Of a stretch of 64,000 nt of DNA, positions 36,257-45,621 are shown one piece after another. The notes under the pieces are model-generated. The model was not told the origin of the DNA, searched no databases, and saw only the letters and a program-made list of their open reading frames with translations. Position 1 is the stretch's first letter; the number at the start of each line of letters is the position of its first letter. The stretch is from Thalassospira povalilytica (lineage in GTDB: Bacteria > Pseudomonadota > Alphaproteobacteria > Rhodospirillales > Thalassospiraceae), in contig NZ_PGTS01000004.1 of assembly GCF_002844235.1 (NCBI RefSeq), forward strand, positions 248,001 through 312,000, written 5' to 3'. The position numbers and the translations under genes are program-made.

Positions 36257-37558
36257 ATGAAACGGACGTTTGCAGCGGGCGTTGCCGGCTTTGCAGCCTT
36301 GCTTCTTGCCAGCGCGGCCATGGCAGGGGACGCCAGGGTTTTTGAAACCAAAAGCGCGATCAACAATCTTTCGACCGTGATGGTTGATGGCGGCAAGGCC
36401 CGTGATCTGACCATTGGTCTGGGCTCCGGTGCATATCGTCGTCCGGGTGATCCGGCCAACATGTTCTATGCGGTTTCCGACCGTGGTCCGAACTTTGTTT
36501 GCGGTGACGTTCAGGACGTTCTTGGCGTTGCCGAAGACGTCGTATGCAAAGGCAAGAAAGTCCGTATCTATCCGACCCCGGATTATTCCCCGTCAATCTA
36601 CACCATTTTCCTCAATGACGATGGCAGCTTTGACATCAAGGATGTCATCACCATCAAGGATCAGAATGGTGTTCCTCTGACCGGCCTTACCAACAAGCTG
36701 ACCGTTGCCAAAACCGAAAAGCCGGTTGATGCCAACGGCAACCCGCTTGAACAGTCCGTATCGTCAATCGATGCCGAAGGCATCATTCGCCTGTCTGATG
36801 GCACCTACTGGATTGGTGAAGAAAACGGCCCGTCCGTATTGCATGTTGCCGCAGACGGTACCGTGATCGAACGCATCGTTCCGGCCGGATCGGAAAAAGA
36901 TTTCGACGGTGCCGCCTATAAGGTATCGGGCGGACTTCCGGCCATTCTGGTGACGCGCCAGACCAACCGCGGCATTGAATCCATGGCCGTTTCGCCAGAC
37001 GAAACCAAGCTGTATTTCATGGTTCAGAACCCGCTGGCCAATCCGAATGCCGATGCCTACAAGGCGGCCAAGAACACCCGTCTGTTCGTTTATGATCGTG
37101 TGGCACAGAAGCTGACTGGCGAATATATCTATCAGCTTGATGATCCGCAGACCTTCCGCAACGATCCGTCCAAGAAACAGAATGCCCCGCGCATTTCCGA
37201 AGTCCTTGCCCTTGGCAATGACCGTCTGCTGGTTCTCGAACGGACCGACAAGACCACCAAGCTGCATGAAATCAAGCTTGATGGCGCGACCAACATCCTC
37301 GCAACCCGCTGGGATGACATGTCCACCAGCCCGTCACTTGAACAGCAAAATGACCTGTCGACCATTGATCTGGTTGCGGTGAACAAGACCCTTCGCTTTG
37401 ACAGTGCCGATTACCCGGAAGCACCGAACAAGCTTGAAGGCCTTGCCATCATGGGCGACGGCGCACTTGCCATGATCAATGACAATGATTTCGGCATCAA
37501 GGGCGACCCGACCAAGGTGATCCTGATTGGCGGTCTGGTTCAGGCCGACAAATTCTGA
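36257..37558 (+). CDS. Secreted esterase-like phytase family protein
   Basis: A 433-residue exported protein. The signal peptide MKRTFAAGVAGFAALLLASAAMA (shown only by its ends: MKRTFA to SAAMA) precedes a beta-propeller-like domain matching the esterase-like activity of phytase family, with LGSGAYRRPGDP, YAVSDRGPNF, YWIGEENGPSVL, RQTNRGIESMAVSPD and VLERTDKTTKLHEI. The family hydrolyses phosphate or carboxyl esters, but true phytase action is unproved for most members. The ATG at 36257 is chosen because GGGGGAT lies eight bases before it and the signal peptide begins there; the frame extends 54 bases upstream. A strong terminator follows. Confidence 0.87.
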   Translation: MKRTFAAGVAGFAALLLASAAMAGDARVFETKSAINNLSTVMVDGGKARDLTIGLGSGAYRRPGDPANMFYAVSDRGPNFVCGDVQDVLGVAEDVVCKGKKVRIYPTPDYSPSIYTIFLNDDGSFDIKDVITIKDQNGVPLTGLTNKLTVAKTEKPVDANGNPLEQSVSSIDAEGIIRLSDGTYWIGEENGPSVLHVAADGTVIERIVPAGSEKDFDGAAYKVSGGLPAILVTRQTNRGIESMAVSPDETKLYFMVQNPLANPNADAYKAAKNTRLFVYDRVAQKLTGEYIYQLDDPQTFRNDPSKKQNAPRISEVLALGNDRLLVLERTDKTTKLHEIKLDGATNILATRWDDMSTSPSLEQQNDLSTIDLVAVNKTLRFDSADYPEAPNKLEGLAIMGDGALAMINDNDFGIKGDPTKVILIGGLVQADKF

Positions 37559-37595
37559 TTTGATCTGTTGCCACCTTGGCAACTGCCACATCGCG

Positions 37596-37630
37596 GCAGG
37601 AAAGCTGTTATGCAGCTTTCCTGCTTTTTT
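37596..37630 (+). terminator. Rho-independent terminator after the phytase-like gene
   Basis: Perfect 12-base stem GCAGGAAAGCTG (37596-37607) with CAGCTTTCCTGC (37613-37624), loop TTATG, followed by TTTTTT. Confidence 0.95.
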
Positions 37631-37660
37631 ATTGGCTGAAATGGGCGTAAAAGCAGGCCC

Positions 37661-38635
37661 ATGATGACAAACACACAGACATTCGACACTCCGGACGGCA
37701 TTGATGCCGTTATTGAACCCATGGATGCAACCGGTTACCTCGCCCCTGTCGGGTTTGAGGATCAGCTGTTCAATGAACTGGGCGATGTCATTGAACGCCA
37801 TGACCGGTTGATGTTCGCACCCGGCCCGGAACGCCGCGTTTTCTGGGCGCAGAATGTCTGGCGCAATCCGGTCCGGATCGCCATCCCGTCGATCAAGGGT
37901 GCGGCCAAGATCCTGAAATTCAATCAGCGCAACTGGGCCCTGTTCAAGTTTGATCATTTTTCCCGCGCCAAGCTGATCGAAGGGCACCTGCCCCATGTAT
38001 CGGCAAAGCGTCAGGTATTTGGCGAACCGGCCCCGACCGCGCCGCTTGGTTCATGGACGCTGATTGATCCCGATACGATCATCGCATCGGCTGATTGTTC
38101 CAGCCCCTGGAAAAACGGCGATGTCGAATTTGAAGAAGACAAGGTCACACCGCCAAACCGCGCGTACCTGAAACTGTGGGAAGCATTCACACGGCTTGGT
38201 GCCTATCCGCAGCCCGGACAACGCACCATGGATCTGGGCGGAAGCCCGGGTGGATGGACCTGGGTTCTGCATGAATTTGGCACCGATGTCATTTCCATCG
38301 ACAAGGCGCGGCTGGACAGCAAAATTGCCAACTTGCCGCGCGTTGATTTCCGTCAGGAAAGTGCCTTTGGCCTCAATCCACAGGAAATCGGCCATATCGA
38401 CTGGCTGTGCTCGGACGTGATTTGTTATCCTGATCGCCTGTTCACACTGGTCAATCAGTGGATGGATGCAGGCATGGCGACCAACTTTATCTGCACCATC
38501 AAATTGCAGGGCGATACGGATTACTCCGCCATCACCCAGTTTGCCGATATTCCCGGATCAAAGGTCGTGCATTTGTATAACAACAAGCACGAACTGACCT
38601 GGATGAAGGTGCCCGGCGTTACCGATCAGGATTGA
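37661..38635 (+). CDS. RlmM-like FtsJ-fold 2'-O-methyltransferase
   Basis: A 324-residue protein. The C-terminal catalytic domain has the RrmJ/FtsJ-type SAM motif MDLGGSPGGWTWVL (about 190-203), the acidic motif SIDKARLD, DWLCSDVICYP and FICTIKLQG, which carry the K-D-K-E tetrad of ribose methyltransferases. The closest well-known enzyme is RlmM, which modifies C2498 of 23S rRNA. The N-terminal 100 residues probably correspond to a THUMP-like RNA-binding part. The last ten bases overlap the convergent GFA gene. Confidence 0.82.
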   Translation: MMTNTQTFDTPDGIDAVIEPMDATGYLAPVGFEDQLFNELGDVIERHDRLMFAPGPERRVFWAQNVWRNPVRIAIPSIKGAAKILKFNQRNWALFKFDHFSRAKLIEGHLPHVSAKRQVFGEPAPTAPLGSWTLIDPDTIIASADCSSPWKNGDVEFEEDKVTPPNRAYLKLWEAFTRLGAYPQPGQRTMDLGGSPGGWTWVLHEFGTDVISIDKARLDSKIANLPRVDFRQESAFGLNPQEIGHIDWLCSDVICYPDRLFTLVNQWMDAGMATNFICTIKLQGDTDYSAITQFADIPGSKVVHLYNNKHELTWMKVPGVTDQD

Positions 38636-39084
38636 TCAAGCTGCTTGATCGCCGGATCAAGCGGGTAATAGTCCCCCTTGTCCGCACAGAAAATCTGACC
38701 GGCTGTCGTCATGTTAGCGCTATCATCAAGGGTCCCTGGCATCACCGCCATATGATCGGTGCGCACCGGTCGCCAGAACAAACCGGTGCCGCATTCCTTG
38801 CAAAAACCGCGATCGGTTTTTTCCGACAAACGATACCAGCGCAACCCGTCATCGCGGATCAGATCAAGATGATGGCGATCAAACCGGGCATAGGAACTGA
38901 CATGGCCGTGCAGTTTGCGACACAGATTGCAATGGCACATGACCGTATCATCGACCGGTCCATTGATTTGATAGCGCACGGCACCGCAATGGCACCCACC
39001 GTGATAGCCGGTTTTTTCGGCTGAGTGTTTGTTCACCGCGACCTCCCCCGATCGGTGATGAATGGTACCTTTTTTATCTGTCAT
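38626..39084 (-). CDS. GFA family zinc-binding protein
   Basis: A 152-residue protein of the GFA family (glutathione-dependent formaldehyde-activating enzyme-like, Mss4 fold). The two zinc sites are seen in CHCGAV (about 32-37), CHCNLCRK (about 50-57) and CKECGTGLFWRP (about 92-103). The start ATG 39084 gives the usual length, although the frame stays open to 39723. Whether it binds glutathione is doubtful, as for most family members. Its end overlaps the RlmM-like gene by ten bases, in convergent orientation. Confidence 0.87.
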   Translation of the reverse strand: MTDKKGTIHHRSGEVAVNKHSAEKTGYHGGCHCGAVRYQINGPVDDTVMCHCNLCRKLHGHVSSYARFDRHHLDLIRDDGLRWYRLSEKTDRGFCKECGTGLFWRPVRTDHMAVMPGTLDDSANMTTAGQIFCADKGDYYPLDPAIKQLDQS

Positions 39085-39273
39085 GGTGTGCCGATAATGC
39101 AAGCACTGTGACACAGACTTTCCGTTCAACCCGTATTCATCACACCATTTCAGACAAATATGTTTGAGATTGATGAAAAGCAGTCCTATTCTGCGGCTTC
39201 TGTTCGGAGCCAGATGATGACGCCACCGCGCCATTCCCTGCCATCTGACCCCGCCCGAAAGTGATGGGATAAA

Positions 39274-40920
39274 ATGTCCGAAAATTCTTTCCATTATGAT
39301 GTGCTTGTCATCGGTAGTGGTGCTGCCGGTCTGTCCACTGCACTTAAACTCGCCCCGCATGTAAAGGTCGCTGTCCTGTCCAAGGGCAAGATCGATGACG
39401 GATCGACAAACTGGGCCCAGGGCGGGATCGCAGCGGTTCTTGATGCGACTGACAGCATCGAAAACCATGTTCGCGATACCCTGATTGCCGGTGCCGATCT
39501 GTGCAAACGTGAAACCGTTGAATTTGTTGCCGCCAATGCGCCGCGTGCGATTGCCTGGCTTGACGAACTTGGCATCCAGCTGACCCGTGATCCCGATGGC
39601 GACAACAGTCAGCCATTCCATCTGACCCGCGAAGGCGGGCACAGCCACCGGCGCATCGTCCATGCCGCCGACGCCACCGGCCGTGCGGTTCAGACCACCC
39701 TGCAAAGCCAGGCGGTCAATCATCCGAACATCAAGATTTTTGAAAATTATCTGGCGATTGATCTGGTCACTGATCGCAAATTCGGCGGCGAAGGTCGGCG
39801 TTGCATCGGTGCCTATGCGCTTGATCTTGAAACCGGCAAGGTAAAATCATTCAATGCCCGCACGGTTGTTCTGGCAACCGGTGGTGCCAGCAAGGTTTAC
39901 CGTTTCACATCCAACCCGGACGGATCGACCGGGGATGGTATCGCCATGGCATGGCGTGCGGGTTGCCGTGTGATGAACATGGAATTCAGCCAGTTCCATC
40001 CGACCTGTCTTTATCACCCGCAGGCCAAATCATTCCTGATCACCGAGGCCGTGCGCGGTGAAGGCGGCAAGTTGCTGTTGCCAGACGGCACACGGTTCAT
40101 GGACCGGTTTGATGAACGTGGTGAATTGGCCCCGCGTGATATTGTCGCACGCGCCATTGACCATGAAATGAAGCGTCTGGGTGCTGATTGCGTCTATCTC
40201 GACATCACGCACAAGGGCAAGGATTTCATCAAGGAACACTTCCCGACGATTTATGAAACCTGCCTTGGTTATGGCATCGACATGACCAAACAGCCGATCC
40301 CGGTTGTTCCGGCCGCCCATTACACCTGTGGCGGGGTTCTGACCGATCTGCGCGGGCGCACCGACTTGACCGGGCTTTATGCCATTGGTGAATGTGCGGG
40401 CACCGGTCTTCATGGTGCGAACCGTCTGGCATCCAACTCGCTTCTGGAATGTCTGGTCTTTGGCGAGGCCGCGGCCAATGACATTATCGAAGCTCTTCCG
40501 GTCGAAGATCATTTCAAACCGATCCCCGATTGGGATGAAACCGGCATCACCGATTCCGACGAGGAAGTCATTGTTGCCCATAACTGGGAACAGTTGCGCA
40601 ACGTGATGTGGGATTTCGTCGGCATCGTGCGCACCACCAAACGTGTGCAGCGCGCCCAGCACCGTGTTGATTTGCTGTTGTCGGAAATTGACGAATATTA
40701 CGGCAATTTCCGTGTCACCAATGACCTTCTGGAACTGCGCAACCTGTCAGTGGTGGCCAAGCTGATCATTCAATCGGCCCTGTGGCGTCGCGAAAGCCGT
40801 GGTTTGCATTATACCACCGATTATCCCGACCTTGATCAAAGCGGATCACCGCGCCAGACCATTCTAGTGCCTGAAAACTTTGCCGGTCGCTGGGTAATTG
40901 CCGGTCAGTGGAAAACCTGA
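39274..40920 (+). CDS. nadB: L-aspartate oxidase NadB
   Basis: The 548-residue FAD enzyme that oxidises L-aspartate to iminoaspartate, the first step of de novo NAD synthesis. The FAD-binding motif is [13 protein letters not shown] (about 12-24). Substrate and active-site stretches are [10 protein letters not shown] (about 46-55), [21 protein letters not shown] (first part near 113-125), [20 protein letters not shown] and [16 protein letters not shown]. The C-terminal helical domain (about 430-530) is complete. nadA and nadC are not adjacent; nadD lies 8 kb further on but not in the same unit. Confidence 0.95.
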   Translation: MSENSFHYDVLVIGSGAAGLSTALKLAPHVKVAVLSKGKIDDGSTNWAQGGIAAVLDATDSIENHVRDTLIAGADLCKRETVEFVAANAPRAIAWLDELGIQLTRDPDGDNSQPFHLTREGGHSHRRIVHAADATGRAVQTTLQSQAVNHPNIKIFENYLAIDLVTDRKFGGEGRRCIGAYALDLETGKVKSFNARTVVLATGGASKVYRFTSNPDGSTGDGIAMAWRAGCRVMNMEFSQFHPTCLYHPQAKSFLITEAVRGEGGKLLLPDGTRFMDRFDERGELAPRDIVARAIDHEMKRLGADCVYLDITHKGKDFIKEHFPTIYETCLGYGIDMTKQPIPVVPAAHYTCGGVLTDLRGRTDLTGLYAIGECAGTGLHGANRLASNSLLECLVFGEAAANDIIEALPVEDHFKPIPDWDETGITDSDEEVIVAHNWEQLRNVMWDFVGIVRTTKRVQRAQHRVDLLLSEIDEYYGNFRVTNDLLELRNLSVVAKLIIQSALWRRESRGLHYTTDYPDLDQSGSPRQTILVPENFAGRWVIAGQWKT

Positions 40921-40988
40921 CCGGCAGCCTGACGACACCAATCCATCCATACCAAAACATGCCCTGATGCCCGCAACGGAACCCCGCC

Positions 40989-41441
40989 ATGACCGCGCAC
41001 GCCACACTGATCGGAATTGCCCGCAAATCAAAGTCCCATGCGCCGATGGAGACACTGGATCAGGTTCAGGTCAGCACCGAACTTGGCGTTGATGGCGATT
41101 ATCGCGGGAAGTTGCGCCGTCGGCAGGTCACGATCCTGGCCGAGGAAGGCTGGAACGCCGCCATCAACGAAATCAGCAAACCTGATCTGCCCTGGACGAC
41201 AAGGCGGGCAAACCTGTTTGTGCGCGGGATCGATCTGCCCCGTGAAAAGGGCAGCAAACTTGTCATCGGCAGCGTAACATTTGAAATTACCGGGGAAACC
41301 GATCCCTGCCACCGCATGGATGATGCCGCACCGGGGCTAAAGGACGCCATGACGCCCGACTGGCGCGGCGGGGTAACGTGCCGGGTAATTGAAAGCGGCG
41401 AACTGGCGATCGGGGATCAGGTCACGATACCGGTGGCCTGA
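40989..41441 (+). CDS. MOSC domain-containing protein
   Basis: A 150-residue stand-alone MOSC domain, a fold related to the C-terminus of molybdenum cofactor sulfurases and often involved in molybdenum-linked reactions. Characteristic stretches are GVDGDYRGKLRRRQVTIL (about 28-45), GIDLPREKGSKLVIG and the C-terminal DAMTPDWRGGVTCRVIESG. The conserved Cys in GVTCRV and the ETDPCHRMD Cys are candidates for sulfur carriage. It sits 68 bases after nadB, possibly co-transcribed. Specific role unknown. Confidence 0.85.
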   Translation: MTAHATLIGIARKSKSHAPMETLDQVQVSTELGVDGDYRGKLRRRQVTILAEEGWNAAINEISKPDLPWTTRRANLFVRGIDLPREKGSKLVIGSVTFEITGETDPCHRMDDAAPGLKDAMTPDWRGGVTCRVIESGELAIGDQVTIPVA

Positions 41442-41528
41442 TCGTCGCAATCACACAGGAATTGAATTCGGGTATCGGGCAAACAGAATTTACATCAAAG
41501 GTTATTGATCAGCCGGGGGGAAGATCAG

Positions 41529-42599
41529 ATGAAAAAAGCTGAATTACCAGACAATGAAGCTGCCCGTCAGAAGTCGCTTGAAAGCATGGGCATTCTGACC
41601 AGTGATGCCGACCCCGAACTTGATCGTATTACCCGTGTTGCCCAACGCATTTTCGGATCGGAAATCGTGGCGATATCGCTTCTTGATAATGATCGCCAGT
41701 TTTTCAAATCCAACATCAATCAGCCAACATCGGAAACCCCGCGCGATATTTCGTTCTGTGGTCATGCCATTCTGGGTGACAAGACATTTGTCGTCGAGGA
41801 TGCCGAACATGACGAACGGTTCCATGACAGCCCGCTTGTCACCGGCATTCCCAATGTGCGTGCCTATGCCGGTGTGCCGCTGACCAATCCGGATGGTTTC
41901 AAGATCGGCGCATTGTGCGTGGTCGATACCCAAACCCGCCATTTCAGCGAGGAAGACCTTCAGATTCTTGAAGATCTGGGCCATTGGGCGGAAACCGCGA
42001 TTGCCCTGCGCTATGGCGCAAGAACCCCGCAACAGGTTCTTGATGATCTTGACCCGGCCAAACATGAATTGCTGATCGATCCGATGACGCGGACCTGGAA
42101 TGACGTCGGGATGAAGGAATTCCTGCACCGCGAATTGATCAATGCCCGTCTCAAGCATGACAGTCTTGCGATCTATCGGTTTGAAATCGATGACCACGAA
42201 AGACTGCTGCAAACCTATGGCAAGGACACCGTCAACCGGATCGTTCAGGCAATTGCGTCGGTTATCACATCATCATTGCGTGACCGCGACGTTGTCGGGC
42301 GGGTTGATGAATGCGGCTTTGCCTGTCTGATGCCCGGTGTGCGTCAGGAACAGACAAGTTTTCTTGGCTTCAAGCTGTGCGATACGGTGCGCGAACAATG
42401 CCGCTTTACCGACATGGAAGGCGAACCTGTGCGCATCACCATCAGTGTCGGCGCCACCTGGGCTGATCCCGACACCAAACTGCATTTCAAGGCCAACCGG
42501 ATCCTTGAACATGCGGCAAATGCCATGGATCAGGCCAAGGCCGACGGGTTTGAAAACGTTGTTTATCGCGCCCTTCCTGCACCAGACCAACCGGTTTGA
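41529..42599 (+). CDS. GAF domain plus degenerate GGDEF domain protein
   Basis: A 356-residue soluble sensor. The GAF domain (about 20-160) shows ERFHDSPLV, VRAYAGVPLTNPDGFKIGALCVVD and a DRQFF stretch typical of the redox- or ligand-sensing GAF group. The C-terminal GGDEF-like domain (about 190-345) keeps overall layout (LLIDPMTRTWND, and ISVGAT near 308-313), but the catalytic signature is GRVDECGFACLMP, so GGDEF is replaced and cyclase activity is improbable. The start ATG 41529 follows a strong GGGGGGAAG site; a TTG lies 24 bases upstream in frame. Confidence 0.85.
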   Translation: MKKAELPDNEAARQKSLESMGILTSDADPELDRITRVAQRIFGSEIVAISLLDNDRQFFKSNINQPTSETPRDISFCGHAILGDKTFVVEDAEHDERFHDSPLVTGIPNVRAYAGVPLTNPDGFKIGALCVVDTQTRHFSEEDLQILEDLGHWAETAIALRYGARTPQQVLDDLDPAKHELLIDPMTRTWNDVGMKEFLHRELINARLKHDSLAIYRFEIDDHERLLQTYGKDTVNRIVQAIASVITSSLRDRDVVGRVDECGFACLMPGVRQEQTSFLGFKLCDTVREQCRFTDMEGEPVRITISVGATWADPDTKLHFKANRILEHAANAMDQAKADGFENVVYRALPAPDQPV

Positions 42600-42617
42600 C
42601 GCGGTTGGTCCCCGGCA

Positions 42618-43235
42618 TCATTTTCTGATCGTTGATATCAACCGGTTGTGCATTTCGCCCGGTGTCATATCCGCCATTTCCGCCAACAAGATATAGGGAT
42701 CGCCGTCCAGTCCCAACAATTGGGCAAAGGCCGGTTCGGTTTTGACCCCGGCCATCTTCAGGGCCAGTACGCCTTTTGCGAAATCCGGCCCCATCAAATG
42801 CAATATCCGGGCTTCGACCAGCATATGAAGAAATCCGAATTGCGACATGACCGGACAGTTTGTTGCAAATATCTCGACAGGAAAGCCGCCACAGACAAAC
42901 CGGACAATCACCGCTGCCCCGACATTTGCCGTTGCCGCGCGATCATGACAGGAAAACTGCGCGAACGTTTCCAGTCGTGATATGGCAAATTTCCTGAACC
43001 GGTCCAAATCGGATGCATGACACAGAATATCGATATCGGAACTGGCGGTATCGATCCCGATCGGCAATGTCCCGGCAACAACCGGATCAAAATCCGAAAG
43101 GATGTCCATGACCCCGAATTTTTGCAGAATTTCTGCGGCCTGACGCCCACGCGAAGATGCCGACATCAACCGATCCAGCCCGCGAAAGTCATCACGACGA
43201 CACCCGCAAGGCCAATCCATTACTGTTTGGTTCAT
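42618..43235 (-). CDS. DUF4269-like nucleotidyltransferase-fold protein
   Basis: About 205 residues with the DUF4269 layout: a helical start (GRQAAEILQKFGVMDILSDFD), then GTLPIGIDTASSDIDILCHA, in which the SDIDI element is the metal-binding motif of the nucleotidyltransferase fold, followed by the family's VRFVCGGFPVEIFA. Members are predicted nucleotidyltransferases without known substrate. ATG 43235 is taken as start; ATG 43247 is a second option, and the frame runs on to 43328. It is convergent with the GAF-GGDEF gene, with an 18-base gap. Confidence 0.8.
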   Translation of the reverse strand: MNQTVMDWPCGCRRDDFRGLDRLMSASSRGRQAAEILQKFGVMDILSDFDPVVAGTLPIGIDTASSDIDILCHASDLDRFRKFAISRLETFAQFSCHDRAATANVGAAVIVRFVCGGFPVEIFATNCPVMSQFGFLHMLVEARILHLMGPDFAKGVLALKMAGVKTEPAFAQLLGLDGDPYILLAEMADMTPGEMHNRLISTIRK

Positions 43236-43374
43236 TGACAAAACCATTCCGTTTCTTGACCCGATCGACCAATGCGGAGATACCTGATAATCGCAGCCAT
43301 TCCAATCAGATGGTGCTGCGCCAGCCATTTGCGCATGTTCCTGTGCGCAGCCAACCAGAAAGCCCGTAAGTCAC

Positions 43375-44331
43375 ATGCTTGATATTCTGGCGATCACGTC
43401 ACCGATCTTCATGATCATCGCGATCGGCTATTTTGCAGTCTATCGCAATATCGTGCCGCAAAACATTGTGCGCGGCATGGGGGCATTTGTAATGAATTTC
43501 GCGCTGCCATGCCTGTTGATCCGGGCACTGGGGCAGCGTGATCTGACCGAAATTATCGAACCGGTCTATCTTCTGGCGTACGGGATCGGTTCGCTTCTGG
43601 TGTTTGCATTTGGCTATTTCTATGCCCTGAAAGTTGCCGGCAAAAGTCAGGCCAATGCCACCTTGCAAGGCCTTGGCATGTCGATGTGCAATAGCGGCTT
43701 TGTCGGATATCCGGTCGTATCCCAGATCCTTGGTCCGACTGCGGCAATCGGACTTGCGCTGTGTGTCATGATTGAAAACCTTGTGATGATGCCGCTGGTT
43801 CTGGTGCTGGGTGACAGTGCACAAAATAACGGGCAAAGCCGCGTACAGGTACTTGGCAAGGCGTTTGTCAATCTGGGGCGCAACCCGATCATTATCGGCA
43901 TTGCGATCGGACTTGTGATTTCGTTATCGGGCGTCACATTGCCCGGCCCGATTGTCCGGGTGATTGACATGCTGGCATCGGCATCGGGACCGGTTGCATT
44001 GTTTGTCATTGGCGGGGGCCTTGTCGGGCTGAAGCTTAAGGGGCTTCGCGTCGATATGGCACGCATCGTCAGCGCAAAGCTGTTGCTGCACCCGATTCTG
44101 GTTTTTGTTCTGGTTTATCTTCTGCCGGATATGGATCCGACTTTGCGGATCGCCTGCGTTGCCTTTGCCTGTTCCCCGATGCTCAGCATCTATCCGATTT
44201 TCGGCCAACGTTATGGCCACGAAGGATTGTGCGCGGCGTCACTGATGATGGCGACATCCCTGTCATTCATCACCATCAGCACCGCATTGTGGCTTCTCGA
44301 TACCACCCACGTCTTTGGTCCGCTGCCCTGA
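43375..44331 (+). CDS. AEC family transporter (auxin efflux carrier-like)
   Basis: A 318-residue inner-membrane protein with about ten hydrophobic helices in two repeats of five, as in the AEC (bile/auxin efflux) family, which in bacteria moves malonate, malate or other organic acids. Family features are the N-terminal ITSPIFMIIAIGYFAV, the ...NFALPCLLIRAL segment (about 44-55) and a helix break with LGMSMCNSGFVGYPVV (about 101-116). The substrate is unknown and the gene stands alone. Confidence 0.85.
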   Translation: MLDILAITSPIFMIIAIGYFAVYRNIVPQNIVRGMGAFVMNFALPCLLIRALGQRDLTEIIEPVYLLAYGIGSLLVFAFGYFYALKVAGKSQANATLQGLGMSMCNSGFVGYPVVSQILGPTAAIGLALCVMIENLVMMPLVLVLGDSAQNNGQSRVQVLGKAFVNLGRNPIIIGIAIGLVISLSGVTLPGPIVRVIDMLASASGPVALFVIGGGLVGLKLKGLRVDMARIVSAKLLLHPILVFVLVYLLPDMDPTLRIACVAFACSPMLSIYPIFGQRYGHEGLCAASLMMATSLSFITISTALWLLDTTHVFGPLP

Positions 44332-44396
44332 CATCCAAAGCAGCATCATCCGCCGCCGCTTAACGGTCTTCCTCTATCTGTCACCGGCGCAAGATT

Positions 44397-45566
44397 TCAC
44401 CTTGGTGGCTGGCCGAACTTTGGACGCTGTCCGGGGAAACCGCCACCCGACGGAGGATCACGGCGACCATCCGGGCCTGCACCACCTGGGCCACCACCCG
44501 GACCACCGCCTGAACCACCCCCAGGGCCGCCACCTGGTCCATTTCCACCGGGTCCACCGGGCGGCATGCCACCCGGCCCCTTGTTGAAGCTGGGATCGCC
44601 AATACCGGCCAACAGACGCGGGATGAACGGGAAACTCTCTGTCACGAAATAGGCATAGGTTCCTTGCGGATATTCCGGTGTCACGGTTTCGCGGCCATTG
44701 GCCTCGTCAAGGTCACCAAGACCGGGCACATATTCGAAATCCTCGCCATATGTTCCGTCATATGGCCCGCCCGGACCACCGGGACGCGTGCCGGTTTTGA
44801 CCCGCCATGAACTGCGCAACGCGACCACCGGTGATCCCGGATCATTGGGGTCGGCATAGCCAAACATCGCATAGATTGGGAAACCGTCGGCCGCAAAACC
44901 GATGCGAATGGAATGCTGATCGGGTGACCAGCTTTTTATCAGCCCCTTGGGCACGCCATGATAATGATAGGTGCCATCGGGCTGCACATGGGCATTGTTT
45001 TGATCAAGCCCCAGATCAAGGGTTGGTGAAATTGCTTCGTATCGCCAGCCGGACTGGCGATTGCGTTGCCAGAATTCCGCAGTATAGGGATCAAACGGAA
45101 CCCCGTTTACTGCAATACCGAATGACAATCGATCAATCGGGGCGAACCGCCCTGTGCGAACCGGGTTTAAAGGCAAACGGAACTCAAGAGACTGCGCCTT
45201 GATCGCATTGGGGTTGCGCCGGTTCGGGAAACTGCCGGTGGCATGATCGGGAATGGCGTTTGATGTGATGTATCGATACCGACCCTCTTCACGCATGCGG
45301 ACCTCGTTTGACAGTGCCCAGGCCTGCCGGGTCGGGTTCAAGACCATACCGGCCAGGGGCAACATGCCAAGCCCGACCAGAAGATTGCGCCGCATTCGGT
45401 CGACTTCTTTGCGTGTGTCGCCGATATATCTGCCCTCGTCCATCGGCGCGCGATCATGGTGATGATGGTGATGCTGAGGAGCGGATTGCTGATCCTGCTG
45501 CGCGTGAAGTTCGCTTCGTGTCAGTTTCGGCACCGGACTTTCCCCCAAAGGCAGATGTGGCGTCAT
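44397..45566 (-). CDS. YHYH domain protein with His-rich N-terminus and Gly/Pro-rich tail
   Basis: About 389 residues. The N-terminus has QSAPQHHHHHHDRAP (about 27-41), a natural run of six histidines, then a basic segment and a hydrophobic stretch (RRNLLVGLGMLPLAGMVL, about 59-76) that looks like a signal anchor or Tat-like signal. The YHYH domain (about 150-330) contains GTYHYHGVP, YAMFGYAD and TYGEDFEYVPGLGDLDEANG. The last 60 residues are Gly/Pro repeats. Function unknown; some YHYH proteins are found near metal-handling genes. ATG 45566 is one of several possible starts (45443 and 45395 are others). Confidence 0.75.
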   Translation of the reverse strand: MTPHLPLGESPVPKLTRSELHAQQDQQSAPQHHHHHHDRAPMDEGRYIGDTRKEVDRMRRNLLVGLGMLPLAGMVLNPTRQAWALSNEVRMREEGRYRYITSNAIPDHATGSFPNRRNPNAIKAQSLEFRLPLNPVRTGRFAPIDRLSFGIAVNGVPFDPYTAEFWQRNRQSGWRYEAISPTLDLGLDQNNAHVQPDGTYHYHGVPKGLIKSWSPDQHSIRIGFAADGFPIYAMFGYADPNDPGSPVVALRSSWRVKTGTRPGGPGGPYDGTYGEDFEYVPGLGDLDEANGRETVTPEYPQGTYAYFVTESFPFIPRLLAGIGDPSFNKGPGGMPPGGPGGNGPGGGPGGGSGGGPGGGPGGAGPDGRRDPPSGGGFPGQRPKFGQPPR

Positions 45567-45621
45567 CCTGATAGTTGGGGATAACGCCACACTGTTCCAG
45601 AGAAAAATCTGATATATCCGC

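Noticed and set aside
44400-44590. DNA tandem repeat of GGACCACC-like units
   Set aside because: It encodes the Gly/Pro-rich tail of the YHYH protein in frame, so it is explained by coding low complexity.
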